A DNA stretch of 64,000 nucleotides from Tropicibacter sp. Alg240-R139 (lineage in GTDB: Bacteria > Pseudomonadota > Alphaproteobacteria > Rhodobacterales > Rhodobacteraceae). Under the pieces are notes generated by a model. The model saw nothing but the letters and a program-made list of their open reading frames with translations, was not told the origin of the DNA and did no database searches. The position numbers and the translations under genes are program-made. Shown here piece by piece: positions 8,744 to 18,463 of this stretch. Position 1 is the stretch's first letter. Each line of letters begins with the position of its first letter. Where the stretch lies: NCBI RefSeq assembly GCF_900537075.1, contig NZ_UNRA01000003.1, positions 473,082 to 537,081 of the forward strand. The letters are read 5' to 3'.

Positions 8744-10083
8744 TGGGTCACCTCCTGCTCGCGCATCAGCCAGCCGGTTACGGATGTTTCAGGGTGGATC
8801 ACTGATTTTGCCGCGGCGATGATCTCTTCGCCAGTGACGGCTTGCAGTATGTCGGGCCAAGCCTGAACATCCTCGACTGTCAGGCCCGAGGTCAGCGCCT
8901 GACCATAGCGGTTGGCGATCCCGTCCACATTGTCGCGGGCATAGATCTGCGAGGCGCGCAGTTGCATCTTGATCCGGTCCAGGTCGTTCGCATCGACGTC
9001 TTCGGCGATGAACTCGGCGACGGCTGCGTCCATGGCGTCCTCTGCCTCGCGCAGTGAAACGCCTTCGCTGGGTACGATGATCAGATCAAAGGTCGTTTCG
9101 TCCAGCGAGGTGCCATTGTAGAACGCGCCAACGTAGACTGCTGTCTGCGTATCGAATTGCAGTTTTTCGGTCAGATAAGACGTGGTCCCGCCACCCAGAA
9201 GCTGCGCGAGCATGAACAGCGCGGCAGCCTCTTTCTGCTCGCCCTGGTCCCGCTCTGGAGCAAGATAGGAGCGATGGACGTAGGGCTGCGCGACGCGGGC
9301 GTCCTCATAGACGATGCGCCGCGCGGCGGTCTGTGGGGGTTCCTGACTGCGGACGCGCTCCGGCAAATCCGGATTTGCGGGGATGACACCATAGTATTCG
9401 TCCGCCAGGCGTTTCACCTCGTTCGGTTCCACGTCGCCTGATACGATCAGGATGGCATTGTTGGGCGAATAATAGGTCTGATAGAACGACAGCGCGTCCT
9501 CCATGTCCAATTCTTCCATTTCGTGGCGCCATCCGATGATCGGCGCGCCATATCTATGGTTCAGGTACTGCGAGGCGTTCAGTTGTTCCCCAAACAGCGC
9601 CCGCGGGTTGTTGTCGGTGCGCTGGTTGCGCTCTTCCAGGATCACGTCGCGCTCGGTCGTGATGTCGCGTTCAGTCAGGCGGATGTTTCGCATCCGATTG
9701 CTTTCCATCTGCATCATCAGTTCAAGCCGGTCGGTCGCAACGCGTTGAAAATACGCGGTGTAATCGTATGACGTAAACGCATTGTCACGCCCGCCATTGG
9801 CCGCAACGGTGGCGGAAAATTCGCCTGATTCCAGCTTGTCCGTGGCCTTGAACAGCAGATGTTCCAGGAAATGGGCAACGCCAGACGATCCAATGGGTTC
9901 ATCTGCCGAACCGGCCCGATACCAGACCATGTGCTGGACAACCGGCGCGCGGTGATCTTCGATCACAACGACATCCATGCCGTTGTCCAGAGTGAATGTT
10001 GTTACCTCTTCGCGCTGCTCTTGCTCGGCCCAAAGGGGCGTAGCGGAACAGACTGCGACGGCCAAGGCAAATGCTCGGATCAT
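8740..10083 (-). CDS. M16 family zinc metallopeptidase, catalytic subunit
   Basis: Predicted periplasmic zinc peptidase of 447 residues. After a signal peptide (MIRAFALAVAVCSATPLWA) comes the inverted zinc motif HFLEH in the segment GVAHFLEHLLF, with the downstream glutamate region expected for M16. The start at 10083 is chosen because GGAGG stands seven bases upstream and the signal peptide then begins at residue 1; a longer form from 10113 would add ten unlikely residues. It pairs with the non-catalytic subunit encoded immediately downstream. The substrate is unknown; family members degrade peptides in the periplasm. Confidence 0.92.
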   Translation of the reverse strand: MIRAFALAVAVCSATPLWAEQEQREEVTTFTLDNGMDVVVIEDHRAPVVQHMVWYRAGSADEPIGSSGVAHFLEHLLFKATDKLESGEFSATVAANGGRDNAFTSYDYTAYFQRVATDRLELMMQMESNRMRNIRLTERDITTERDVILEERNQRTDNNPRALFGEQLNASQYLNHRYGAPIIGWRHEMEELDMEDALSFYQTYYSPNNAILIVSGDVEPNEVKRLADEYYGVIPANPDLPERVRSQEPPQTAARRIVYEDARVAQPYVHRSYLAPERDQGEQKEAAALFMLAQLLGGGTTSYLTEKLQFDTQTAVYVGAFYNGTSLDETTFDLIIVPSEGVSLREAEDAMDAAVAEFIAEDVDANDLDRIKMQLRASQIYARDNVDGIANRYGQALTSGLTVEDVQAWPDILQAVTGEEIIAAAKSVIHPETSVTGWLMREQEVTQ

Positions 10084-10197
10084 CAAACGTCCTCCGTGAC
10101 GGTTGTGTGTCAACCTACGACAGGACTCTCGGTGTTCAAGGAGGGCTGACGCAAAATTAAGAAAACTTCATCCGCCCGTCAGGCCAAGACCATGTGA

Positions 10198-10713
10198 TCA
10201 TTCGCCTGCAGGTGGGGACGAAGACGTGCCAAATCCCGAATTGCGGAATTGATCTGTCTGTTGATAGGGGTCCAGCGATTCCTTGCGATAGACCTGCTCG
10301 TAACGATCCACGGGGAACAGCTTGATGCGTGTCCAACGCCCCTGTTTTTTACGGAATTCGGCGTCTTCCTGGGCAAGCGCGGTTCGTGTGTTGGCTGGAA
10401 CGCCATAACGGCTGGTTGCGGCAACCAAGGCGCTGTCGGATGACGGAACGCCGGTATCCTCAAGGGCCGAAGCACGGCCTCCAAGGGCAACAACAGCATC
10501 AGCCGTAGGATTGGGGTCTGTTAGATTGGCGCCGCCAGGCGTAGGCGCAGGCAGTACGGCATAATCTTTGGGGGCGGTCAGCGGTTTGACCGGCATAACT
10601 GCAAATTCATCCGGGCCATCGCCAGTCGAACGAATATCCTTCAGGCCCTTGTCGCTACAGCCTGCGACCGCAACAGCGGCTATCAATGCAATCATTCCAA
10701 GCGGCGTCCGCAT
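10198..10713 (-). CDS. DUF3035 lipoprotein (BamF-like)
   Basis: A 171-residue lipoprotein with a lipobox ending at Cys19 (AVAGC), followed by the DUF3035 pattern (DEFAVMPVKPLTAP near residues 35-48). In Caulobacter a protein of this family, BamF, belongs to the outer-membrane beta-barrel assembly complex, so a similar role is plausible. The C-terminal region is polar and low in complexity. It lies 50 bases downstream of lspA, which encodes the peptidase that would mature it, and 114 bases upstream of the M16 pair on the same strand. Confidence 0.82.
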   Translation of the reverse strand: MRTPLGMIALIAAVAVAGCSDKGLKDIRSTGDGPDEFAVMPVKPLTAPKDYAVLPAPTPGGANLTDPNPTADAVVALGGRASALEDTGVPSSDSALVAATSRYGVPANTRTALAQEDAEFRKKQGRWTRIKLFPVDRYEQVYRKESLDPYQQTDQFRNSGFGTSSSPPAGE

Positions 10714-10763
10714 GGTCGTCTCCTGCCTGTTTCAGGGGCTTTTATCCCATTTCGTGCCCGCCG

Positions 10764-11267
10764 TCACGGGGCGTTTTCACCGGGACGTTTTTGTGATGTG
10801 CCATTGCCATCCAGCAGGATCAGGCCAGCTGCGCCTGCAAAGATAAACACGTCTGCCACGTTGAAGACAAAGGGATTGTTGATGCCGCAGCAAGACATGT
10901 TCAGGAAATCCAGGACATAGCCATAAAGCAGCCGGTCCACCACATTACCCAAGGCCCCCCCAATCAGCAGACCGCCGCTGATCAACATCCAGCGACTCGG
11001 TTGCGATCTCGCCAACCATAGGAATACGCCTAGGCAGATAGCGATCGACAAGCCGATCAAGATCCAGACCGAGGCCGAACTGTCGCCCTGAAACAGGCCA
11101 AAGTTGATGCCGCGGTTTTCGCCGTACTTGAATGTCAAAAGGGGCGATAACACGTCAATGCCACCGGGCTGATCGGCCACCCGCATGACATGCACGACCA
11201 GATACTTGCTGATCTGGTCGAGCAGAAAGGCCCAGAAGGCGGCCCATATGAGTGGCCCGTATCGCAT
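10764..11267 (-). CDS. lspA: lipoprotein signal peptidase (signal peptidase II)
   Basis: Inner-membrane aspartyl peptidase that removes signal peptides from diacylglyceryl-modified prolipoproteins. The 167-residue protein has four hydrophobic segments. The two catalytic aspartates are in GNVVDR and [12 protein letters not shown]-terminal LDQISKYLV is also characteristic. The start codon shares one base with the purH stop (TGATG at 11265-11269), so translation is probably coupled to purH. The downstream neighbour encodes a lipoprotein. Confidence 0.96.
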   Translation of the reverse strand: MRYGPLIWAAFWAFLLDQISKYLVVHVMRVADQPGGIDVLSPLLTFKYGENRGINFGLFQGDSSASVWILIGLSIAICLGVFLWLARSQPSRWMLISGGLLIGGALGNVVDRLLYGYVLDFLNMSCCGINNPFVFNVADVFIFAGAAGLILLDGNGTSQKRPGENAP

Positions 11268-12856
11268 CAGTGGCGGAAGTGGCGCATGCCGGTAAAGACC
11301 ATGGCAAGCCCGGCCTCATCCGCGGCGGCGATCACTTCGTCATCGCGCATCGAGCCACCTGGCTGGATCACGCAGGTCCCACCAGCAGCGGCAGCTTCGA
11401 GCAGGCCGTCAGCAAAGGGAAAGAACGCGTCCGAGGCCACGGCAGAGCCCTTAGCCAAACTCTCGCCCAGGCCCAGGTCTGCGGCCATGCGACCGGCCTT
11501 GGATGCGGCCACGTTGGCGCTGTCCACACGGCTCATCTGACCTGCGCCCACGCCTACGGTAGCGTTCTCTTTGACGTAGACAATGGCGTTGGATTTGACG
11601 TGCTTAGCGACTTTCCAAGCAAACAGCAGGTCTTGCAACTGCTCATCAGTCGGCGCCTTCTTGGTCACAACCTTTAGGTCGTCCAATCCAACATAGCCCA
11701 CGTCCTTGTCCTGAACCAAAACACCGCCCGCGACCTGTTTGTAGGTCGTGATGGGCGCGCGTGGATCGGGCAACGCGTCCGTCAGCAGCAGGCGCAGGTT
11801 CTTTTTGGCGGCAAAGATCTCTTTCGCCTCATCTGATGCACCGGGTGCGATCACAACCTCGGTGAAGATTTCGACGATCTTGGCAGCCGTGGCTGCGTCC
11901 AGCGGCTGGTTCAGCGCGACAATGCCACCAAAGGCCGAGGTGCGGTCGCAGTCGAAGGCTTTCTGATACGCCTCGACCAGGGTCGCGCCTTTGGCCACAC
12001 CGCAGGGGTTGGCGTGTTTGATGATGGCAACGGCGGCGCTGTCGGCGGGGTCGAACTCGGTCACCAGTTCATAAGCTGCGTCAGTGTCATTAATGTTGTT
12101 GTAGCTCAGCTCTTTGCCCTGCAGCTGTACGGCTGTTGCCACACCGGGGCGGTTCGAACCATCGGTGTAGAACGCCGCCTTCTGATGGCTGTTTTCGCCA
12201 TAACGCAGGGTTTGCTTGACCTCGCCCGCAAAGGCACGGCGGCGAGGGGTCTGCTCGCCAATTGCACCAGCCATCCAGGTCGACACAGCCGCGTCATAAG
12301 CGGCGGTGCGGGCATAGGCGATCTGTGACAGGCGTTGGCGGAAGGTGTAAGAAGTCTGACCGTCGTTTGCGTCCAACTCGGCCAGAAGCGCGTCGTAGTC
12401 TTCGACATCGGTCACAACGTTGACAAACAGGTGGTTCTTGGAGGCCGCACGGATCATCGCCGGGCCACCGATGTCGATGTTCTCGATCATCTCGTCATAG
12501 TCGGCACCACGCGCCAGAGCGGCCTCGAACGGGTAGAGGTTCACCACAAGCAGGTCGATGGCGCCGATGCCGTGGTCGTTCATGGCGGCGACGTGTGCGT
12601 CGTTGTCGCGCAGGGCCAGCAGCCCGCCATGCACCATCGGGTGCAGAGTCTTGACGCGGCCATCCATCATCTCGGGGAAACCGGTGATGTCGCTCACATC
12701 CTTGACGTCCAGGCCCGCCTCGCGCAGCGCCTTTGCAGTGCCGCCGGTCGATAACAGCTCGACCCCACGCGTGGCCAGTGACTTACCCAGCTCGATCAAT
12801 CCGGTCTTGTCGGAAACGGAAAGCAGCGCGCGGCGCACGGGATGAAGGTCGGTCAT
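11267..12856 (-). CDS. purH: bifunctional AICAR transformylase/IMP cyclohydrolase
   Basis: Catalyses the last two steps of IMP synthesis in the cytoplasm: formylation of AICAR from 10-formyl-THF, then ring closure. The N-terminal cyclohydrolase (MGS-like) domain shows [10 protein letters not shown] and NLYPFE. The transformylase domain shows [13 protein letters not shown] and [12 protein letters not shown]. Its 529 residues are the standard length. The gene is 21 bases downstream of the heparinase-like gene and overlaps lspA by one base. Confidence 0.97.
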   Translation of the reverse strand: MTDLHPVRRALLSVSDKTGLIELGKSLATRGVELLSTGGTAKALREAGLDVKDVSDITGFPEMMDGRVKTLHPMVHGGLLALRDNDAHVAAMNDHGIGAIDLLVVNLYPFEAALARGADYDEMIENIDIGGPAMIRAASKNHLFVNVVTDVEDYDALLAELDANDGQTSYTFRQRLSQIAYARTAAYDAAVSTWMAGAIGEQTPRRRAFAGEVKQTLRYGENSHQKAAFYTDGSNRPGVATAVQLQGKELSYNNINDTDAAYELVTEFDPADSAAVAIIKHANPCGVAKGATLVEAYQKAFDCDRTSAFGGIVALNQPLDAATAAKIVEIFTEVVIAPGASDEAKEIFAAKKNLRLLLTDALPDPRAPITTYKQVAGGVLVQDKDVGYVGLDDLKVVTKKAPTDEQLQDLLFAWKVAKHVKSNAIVYVKENATVGVGAGQMSRVDSANVAASKAGRMAADLGLGESLAKGSAVASDAFFPFADGLLEAAAAGGTCVIQPGGSMRDDEVIAAADEAGLAMVFTGMRHFRH

Positions 12857-12877
12857 GTGTCTGGATCCTTGTCGTGA

Positions 12878-14617
12878 TCAGTCGAATTCGGGTTCGTCCC
12901 GGTTCAGATCGCGTATTGCAACCGCAGTGTCCTGCGCTTTGCTCAGCGACCACCGGATGCGCGTCGCATACTCCATTGCGCGCCCGGATAGAACGATCTG
13001 TTTTGTCGCGCGTGGCTTCAGGCGATTTTTTTCCAAGTAAACGCTTGGTTCCAATGACAATTTAAATTGGCCGTCATGTCGGAAAACCCAAATCTCTCCG
13101 CTCTTGAGGGCCATGGATACAGCCGCGCCGCCCAAGTCCACTGCTGCATCGACCTCGGGGTGCAGGTGCAAGCGGATGTCGAATCCCACGCCGGCCAAAA
13201 CCGTGGCGTCCATCGCCTTGTCGAATTTGCGTTTGGCGTCGTCCTGCATGGCAAGCAACATGTCCTCGCCGGCCATCCCGCGCCCGTCCAACGTCAGTTC
13301 CAGCGTGCGGGCATGGGTCAGGCCAAAGACAGCGGCATAGCCATCGTGACCGCCCTGGAACCGGATGCCATCGGGGGCTTCGGACATTTCTATTGGCACA
13401 TGCTTGGGTGCTTCTACCAACGCCTCGTATGCCGTGCCTTTGATCGCGTCGGCCAGGCGGGCGCTGGAATATCCATCAAGACAGAGAGTTGAATGCGAGG
13501 GTGTCGCCCGGCCCGCGCGGCGCCAATCAACACCGAAAGTTTCGCCCGAGCCACAGTTGACGATCAATGGCCTGCGTCCAGAAGTAAGCTCGAATGCAAG
13601 GGTAGACGCATGAGCATTGAATGAAGCGGCGCCAGATGGTGGCGGGCTGGCGTCGATGATGACACTTGTGCGATGCGCTGACAATCGGGCGTAGCCCATG
13701 GCAAGCCCATCGGAATGCAGCGGTTTTACCGGGCTAGCGGCTAAAGCGTGATCCAAACGCCCTTCCAGCCCACGACCGCCGCCGTGAAACCGGGCCAAGC
13801 CGCCATCCGCGTGGCGCAAAGTCCGCAAAGTTGGCGTAATGCGTGCGATCGCTGCTGAATGTTCGGGTGGCGTTCCTCGGCCGGCTTCGTGTAAGGCTGC
13901 GGCAGCCCATGTGAGCAGCGTGAACACTTCAAGTAATTCTTCGGCGTTCCGGGTTGGCAGACCTCCCTGATCGTCGATTTGTGATTGGCAATCTTGCGAC
14001 AGGGCCCGAACTGCCGGGTCGGCCAGCTCTTCGCTGCCTTCCAGAGCAAGGCCAGCGTAAATCAAACCGGTCAATGCCTCGAACCGTGGCAGGCCGGGTG
14101 TCGCGGCAGGCCAGCGTTTTGACAGAAACCAAGTCTGTTGTGCGAGTGATAGGAAGAAAGCGTCGCTTTGTGCCGGCTCCGTCCCCCGCAGCAAGAACAG
14201 CGCGTGGTTGATCCAGCGGATCAGACGTCGCCCGGCCAATTCCGGTGTCCAACCCGGACCACGCCCGTCGCCATGCGCCTCGATCCAACCCCACAGCCAT
14301 TTCTGCGCTTTTTCTCGCGCTGCGAAATCGCCAACAGCGGCGAGGTCATCCAGCCAGGCAAACCCGTGACGTTCAGCGTCAAAGGCGGCGTTTGGGGCTT
14401 TGACCTCCCACAAACCGCTTTCCTTGGATTCTACCAGATACCCAGCAAAGAGCAGATTGCCCGCCACCAGCTGTCGCCCGCGCGCAAACGAGCCGATGGT
14501 GCGCGGCTCGGGCTGTGAGACAAAACCGGTAAGTGATTTGCGCCGTTGGCTCAGACGTGCGTACAGACGGTTCAGGAACCGCGTGCGTCGACTGGCCATG
14601 GAATCTGGACTGAACAT
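12878..14617 (-). CDS. heparinase II/III family protein
   Basis: A 579-residue protein with an alpha-helical N-terminal half and a C-terminal heparinase II/III-like beta domain (from about residue 320, containing FNAHASTLAFELTSGRRPLIVNCGSGE and WRRAGRATPSHSTL). Family members are polysaccharide lyases or cell-surface glycan enzymes, but the substrate is unknown. I see no signal peptide. The N-terminus is strongly basic (SRRTRFLNRLYARLSQRRKS). AGAGG is eight bases before the ATG at 14617. The position immediately upstream of purH suggests one transcript from rsmB to lspA. Confidence 0.85.
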   Translation of the reverse strand: MFSPDSMASRRTRFLNRLYARLSQRRKSLTGFVSQPEPRTIGSFARGRQLVAGNLLFAGYLVESKESGLWEVKAPNAAFDAERHGFAWLDDLAAVGDFAAREKAQKWLWGWIEAHGDGRGPGWTPELAGRRLIRWINHALFLLRGTEPAQSDAFFLSLAQQTWFLSKRWPAATPGLPRFEALTGLIYAGLALEGSEELADPAVRALSQDCQSQIDDQGGLPTRNAEELLEVFTLLTWAAAALHEAGRGTPPEHSAAIARITPTLRTLRHADGGLARFHGGGRGLEGRLDHALAASPVKPLHSDGLAMGYARLSAHRTSVIIDASPPPSGAASFNAHASTLAFELTSGRRPLIVNCGSGETFGVDWRRAGRATPSHSTLCLDGYSSARLADAIKGTAYEALVEAPKHVPIEMSEAPDGIRFQGGHDGYAAVFGLTHARTLELTLDGRGMAGEDMLLAMQDDAKRKFDKAMDATVLAGVGFDIRLHLHPEVDAAVDLGGAAVSMALKSGEIWVFRHDGQFKLSLEPSVYLEKNRLKPRATKQIVLSGRAMEYATRIRWSLSKAQDTAVAIRDLNRDEPEFD

Positions 14618-14699
14618 CGATGCTGCCTCTCACGCTCTTTGGCGTTTGGGGCAGAGGATAACGGCACAATCCGCTCAAGTCACCGATGAATAACCGAGC

Positions 14700-15965
14700 T
14701 TAAGCAGACTTGCGCAAACAGGCCACATAGAAGCCGTCCATACCACCGCGGTCAGCCCAATAGTCGGGGCGCAGGCGCAAGCCGCCTTCGTCGGTGTGCC
14801 AATCGGTTTCGATGCCGGGACGGTCCAGCGCATCGCGGTCGACAGTCATGTCCGGGAACATGTCTAGCGCCTCTTCCACCTGTACTTCGCCCTCGTCCGG
14901 GAGCAATGAGCAGGTGCAGAACACCATTCGGCCACCGGGTTTCAGAAGGCTCCAGGCATGGGCCAATATTTGCGTCTGCAGCTCGATCAATTCGCCAAAT
15001 TGCGATCCGTCCTTGGCGTGGGGCAGGTCAGGGTGGCGGCGAATTGTACCGGTAGCCGAGCACGGCGCATCCAGCAGGATCGCGTCATAGCTGCCTTGAT
15101 GGTCCAACGCGTTTTCAGTGATCAACTCAGCTTGCAGACCAGTTCGGGTCAGGTTTTCCTGCACCCGCTCCATCCGGTTTGCGCTGATGTCCAGAGCAGT
15201 GACCTTTGCCCCGGCTGCCGCCATCTGCATGGTCTTGCCGCCCGGCGCAGCGCAGAGATCGAGGATGCTTTCCCCGGCCTGCGGATTCAGAATCTTGACA
15301 GGCAGGGCAGCGGCGGCGTCCTGCACCCACCAATCGCCAGCGTCAAAACCGGGCAGGGTCGAGACCTGTTTCGCATCGCGCAGGCGCACCGATCCCGTGG
15401 GCAGAACCTCTCCGCCTAATGGGGTCGGGTCCACACCCGGTTTCAACGTCAGATCAAGGGGTGCACCTGCCAGATGCGCCAGTTCAATCTGCAACATCGC
15501 CTCGTTGCCCCAAGCCTGTGCCAGAGGGCTGCGCAACCATTTCGGCAAGCGTGGCGCGCGCAATGCGGGCCATGCTTCGGGCCCTTCTGCGGCGATCTTG
15601 CGCAGGACGGCGTTCACCAGCCCCTTGAGTCGCCCATAGCGGCGGTTGCGGGACACGATGTCGACCATCGAATTGACGACCCCATGCGCTGCCTCGCCCT
15701 GACACAGTTCGACCGTGCCGACGCGAAGTGCGTTGTGTACCGAAAGCGGCGGTTTCTTTTGCAGATGCTTCTGCAACAACCGGTCGGCGCGTTCCAACCC
15801 GCGCAACGTCTCTATCGCCAAACGCTGCGCCCTTGCGCGATCTTCGGGCGCCAGCTTGTCCAGTGCCCCGGCAGACAGGCATTCGGCCAGCAAGCGCTGT
15901 TCACCCAGAACCTGATCCAGCAGGTAGATGGCGCTGCGGCGGGCGCTGGTTGCGGGGTCTGACAT
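14700..15965 (-). CDS. rsmB: 16S rRNA m5C967 methyltransferase
   Basis: Predicted SAM-dependent enzyme that methylates C967 of 16S rRNA. The N-terminal 140 or so residues form a NusB-like RNA-binding domain, and the rest is an RsmB/NOP2-type methyltransferase with the SAM site DLCAAPGGKT. Two motif cysteines are present (DAPCSATGT and CTCSLLP). The start at 15965 gives 421 residues and has AGGAG seven bases upstream; the ATG at 15998 would add eleven residues without a ribosome-binding site. It heads the minus-strand run, and a divergent DUF1674 gene begins 89 bases away. Confidence 0.93.
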   Translation of the reverse strand: MSDPATSARRSAIYLLDQVLGEQRLLAECLSAGALDKLAPEDRARAQRLAIETLRGLERADRLLQKHLQKKPPLSVHNALRVGTVELCQGEAAHGVVNSMVDIVSRNRRYGRLKGLVNAVLRKIAAEGPEAWPALRAPRLPKWLRSPLAQAWGNEAMLQIELAHLAGAPLDLTLKPGVDPTPLGGEVLPTGSVRLRDAKQVSTLPGFDAGDWWVQDAAAALPVKILNPQAGESILDLCAAPGGKTMQMAAAGAKVTALDISANRMERVQENLTRTGLQAELITENALDHQGSYDAILLDAPCSATGTIRRHPDLPHAKDGSQFGELIELQTQILAHAWSLLKPGGRMVFCTCSLLPDEGEVQVEEALDMFPDMTVDRDALDRPGIETDWHTDEGGLRLRPDYWADRGGMDGFYVACLRKSA

Positions 15966-16054
15966 GGATTGGCTCCTGGTTATGAGACCTTTGGCCACCT
16001 TGCCTTGGGTCGACGGGCGCGTATATCACGGATGTACGATAAAGGAACCCGCTC

Positions 16055-16249
16055 ATGACCTCGACGCTTGCCGAACAAAAGAACGACCTGCCTGCTGCCG
16101 CGCAACGCGCACTGGCCGAAGCCGAAGAGCGCCGCAAGGCCGCAGACGAGAAGATCAAGACCATGCCAACGGAGCTGGGCGGTCGCGACGGGCCGGAACC
16201 TGTACGCTATGGCGATTGGGAGAAAAAGGGCCTTGCCATCGATTTTTGA
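16055..16249 (+). CDS. DUF1674 protein (succinate dehydrogenase assembly factor 4-like)
   Basis: A 64-residue protein ending in GGRDGPEPVRYGDWEKKGLAIDF-type sequence, the signature of DUF1674. Eukaryotic members (SDHAF4) bind the flavoprotein subunit of succinate dehydrogenase and assist complex II assembly, so a similar role is likely. The N-terminal half is a charged, alanine-rich helix. It is transcribed divergently from rsmB. Confidence 0.85.
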   Translation: MTSTLAEQKNDLPAAAQRALAEAEERRKAADEKIKTMPTELGGRDGPEPVRYGDWEKKGLAIDF

Positions 16250-16350
16250 GGTGGGCATCTCACAAATCTTGATGGGTCAGTGCGATGAATTTCGTTCCCA
16301 AACCCTGATCGGGTGACCTAAGGGATTGGGTATCATTCGGAGACCCTCCC

Positions 16351-17256
16351 ATGCCCACCCCCGCTGAATCCACACAGAACGTTGACACGCCGCAGGGCCT
16401 GGCCTTTGCGATTTCGGCTTATGTGCTGTGGGGGTTTCTGCCGCTTTACCTGAAGGCCGTGTCGCACATACCCGCAGCCGAGGTTGTGGCCCATCGGGTC
16501 ATCTGGTCGGTGCCACTGGCTGGCGCGCTGTTGATCCTTTTGGGGCGCACCAATGATTTGAAGGTTGCCTTACGGTCGCCGCGCATGTTGGTGATGGGCT
16601 GTGTGACTGCGGCGCTGATTTCGATCAACTGGGGGATCTATGTCTGGGCAATCGCCAATGATAACGCGCTGGACGCGGCGCTTGGTTATTATATCAACCC
16701 GCTTTTCAGCATTGCCCTGGGCGCATTGCTGCTGCGCGAGGGGCTGACACGCGCCCAACTTGTGGCGATCGCCTTTGCGGGCGTGGGCGTTTTGGTGCTG
16801 ATCTTTGAATCCGGTAAACTGCCCTGGGTTGCCATCAGCCTGACACTGAGCTGGGGCTTTTATGCTTTCCTCAAGAAATCGCTGCCTATCGGACCGAACC
16901 AGGGGTTCTTGCTCGAAGTGTTGATCCTGACCATTCCTGCGCTTGGGTACCTTGCTTTCTTGGGCTCGCAAGGCGTTTCCAACTTTGGCGGAAGCGTTTC
17001 CGATACGGCGCTGTTGATGGGTTGCGGTGTGGTGACGGCGGTGCCGTTGATCTTGTATGCCAACGGGGCAAAGCTGTTGCGCCTGTCCACCGTCGGCATT
17101 TTGCAATACATCGCGCCGTCGATGATTTTCATCAATGCGGTGTTTGTCTTCGGTGAAGAAGTCGACCGCGGTCGGATGATTGCCTTTCCGTTGATCTGGG
17201 CCGGGTTGGTGATCTATTCGCTGTCGATGATCCGGAGTATGCGACGTGCGGCCTAG
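16351..17256 (+). CDS. rarD: EamA family transporter, RarD type
   Basis: Inner-membrane drug/metabolite transporter superfamily protein of 301 residues with about ten transmembrane segments in two EamA repeats. The opening GLAFAISAYVLWGFLPLYLK and the following AAEVVAHRVIWS match RarD. The physiological substrate is unknown. The gene is separated from DUF1674 by 101 bases and overlaps the end of the convergent SGNH hydrolase gene by four bases, leaving no room for an intergenic terminator. Confidence 0.9.
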   Translation: MPTPAESTQNVDTPQGLAFAISAYVLWGFLPLYLKAVSHIPAAEVVAHRVIWSVPLAGALLILLGRTNDLKVALRSPRMLVMGCVTAALISINWGIYVWAIANDNALDAALGYYINPLFSIALGALLLREGLTRAQLVAIAFAGVGVLVLIFESGKLPWVAISLTLSWGFYAFLKKSLPIGPNQGFLLEVLILTIPALGYLAFLGSQGVSNFGGSVSDTALLMGCGVVTAVPLILYANGAKLLRLSTVGILQYIAPSMIFINAVFVFGEEVDRGRMIAFPLIWAGLVIYSLSMIRSMRRAA

Positions 17257-17933
17257 CTGAATTTTGCAAAAACCTCATCCGCCAGCATCTGCGCCCAAAT
17301 CCGATAGGCCGACGCACTGGGATGATACCCATCCATTGCAGCATAGGCGGGCTCGGACGGGATTGTCAGTTTGAAATGATGCACCTGCGGGAATTGGTGG
17401 GTGACGTGGGCCAAACCTGTGTCTAGGCGCCGGGCTTGGGCGCCCAGCACCCACGACAATGGCTTGGGTAGGGCAGGGAATTGCTCCATCTGAGGGACGC
17501 CGGTGACCAAAACCATTGAGGCGCCGAACTGTTCGATAAGCATTTCCATAAGCATCGACTGTCTCTTGACGAATTGCTTACGGGTCACGCACCGAGTGAC
17601 ATCGTTGACGCCAAGTGCGGTGATCACCACGTCGAACGGCCCTTCAATATCTGAGAGCCTTTCGATTGCATCGCGTGTTGTGTGACCTGTCGTGGCCTCT
17701 AGTCGCCATTCGACGGTGAAAGCGTGACTCAAAAGTCCCACCACTTGACCGCTCAGCGCTTGGCTTTGGTGGTCCACGCCAACCCCAGCGGCCGAGCTAT
17801 CGCCCGTGATCAATAGACGCAAGGTGGGGCCGGTTCCGGCGCGCCCTGCGCGAGGGCCTGCTGGTTCATCCAACAGTTGCGCCTTGCGCCGAACAGAAAT
17901 CGCCTGCGCCGCCAACACTGGGACCAGCGGCAC
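17253..17933 (-). CDS. SGNH/GDSL-type hydrolase
   Basis: A serine esterase of 226 residues. Block I is TGDSSAAGVGV, the glycine/asparagine blocks are represented by ALGVNDVT, and the catalytic Asp-His pair is in DGYHPS near the C-terminus. The N-terminus is hydrophobic (PLVPVLAAQAISVRR), so it may be membrane-anchored. The reading frame starts with GTG at 17933 and no in-frame ATG is available upstream, so the start is uncertain. It lies 23 bases downstream of the NTF2-like gene. Substrate unknown; acyl esters of lipids or glycans are typical. Confidence 0.83.
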   Translation of the reverse strand: MPLVPVLAAQAISVRRKAQLLDEPAGPRAGRAGTGPTLRLLITGDSSAAGVGVDHQSQALSGQVVGLLSHAFTVEWRLEATTGHTTRDAIERLSDIEGPFDVVITALGVNDVTRCVTRKQFVKRQSMLMEMLIEQFGASMVLVTGVPQMEQFPALPKPLSWVLGAQARRLDTGLAHVTHQFPQVHHFKLTIPSEPAYAAMDGYHPSASAYRIWAQMLADEVFAKFS

Positions 17934-17956
17934 ACGCAGGATTTGATCAATTGCGA

Positions 17957-18367
17957 TCAGGACAGCGCCTCGCGGAACTTGAGGAAGCGGGCATCGGTCA
18001 TCACGCGGGCATTCATCGCATCACGTAGCGCGCCGATGGTCTTGTAAGGGCGCATGACCACCTCAAAGGTCTGGATCAATCCGTCATCGTTCAGCGTGAT
18101 CAGGTCGACGCCGACGGCGTCCAAATCACCGACCTTGCACTGAAACTCCAGTGCCCAGTCCTTGCCATCGCCCATCACCCGGCGATAGCGGAAATCAGAA
18201 AACACCTGTCCCACATGCCCCAATACGGCGGCAACAGGTTCGCGTCCGGTCCAGGTTTTGTAATAGGTGGGCGGCATAAAGCTGACGTCTTCGGCCAATA
18301 ACTCGCGGATCAGGCTTTCGTCGCTCTTAGCCACGACTTCCTGCATCTTTGTGATTGTCGGGTGCAT
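17957..18367 (-). CDS. NTF2-like (SnoaL-like) protein
   Basis: A 136-residue cytoplasmic protein of the nuclear transport factor 2-like fold (MHPTITKMQEVVAKSD start, LLAEDVSFMPP, followed by the curved-sheet pattern). Such proteins are either small enzymes (isomerases, dehydratases) or ligand-binding proteins. The open frame extends upstream to 18703, but that part is antisense to the pseudouridine synthase gene. ATG 18367 has GAGGAGAC just before it and gives the normal family length. Confidence 0.82.
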   Translation of the reverse strand: MHPTITKMQEVVAKSDESLIRELLAEDVSFMPPTYYKTWTGREPVAAVLGHVGQVFSDFRYRRVMGDGKDWALEFQCKVGDLDAVGVDLITLNDDGLIQTFEVVMRPYKTIGALRDAMNARVMTDARFLKFREALS

Positions 18368-18463
18368 AGTGTCTCCTCTCCTTTTTCTCAAACGTCTGGC
18401 ATCGCCAGTGTGGCCGCAAGGGCGACGTTGCGGGAGCCTGCACACTGGGGTAGGGACGCGGGC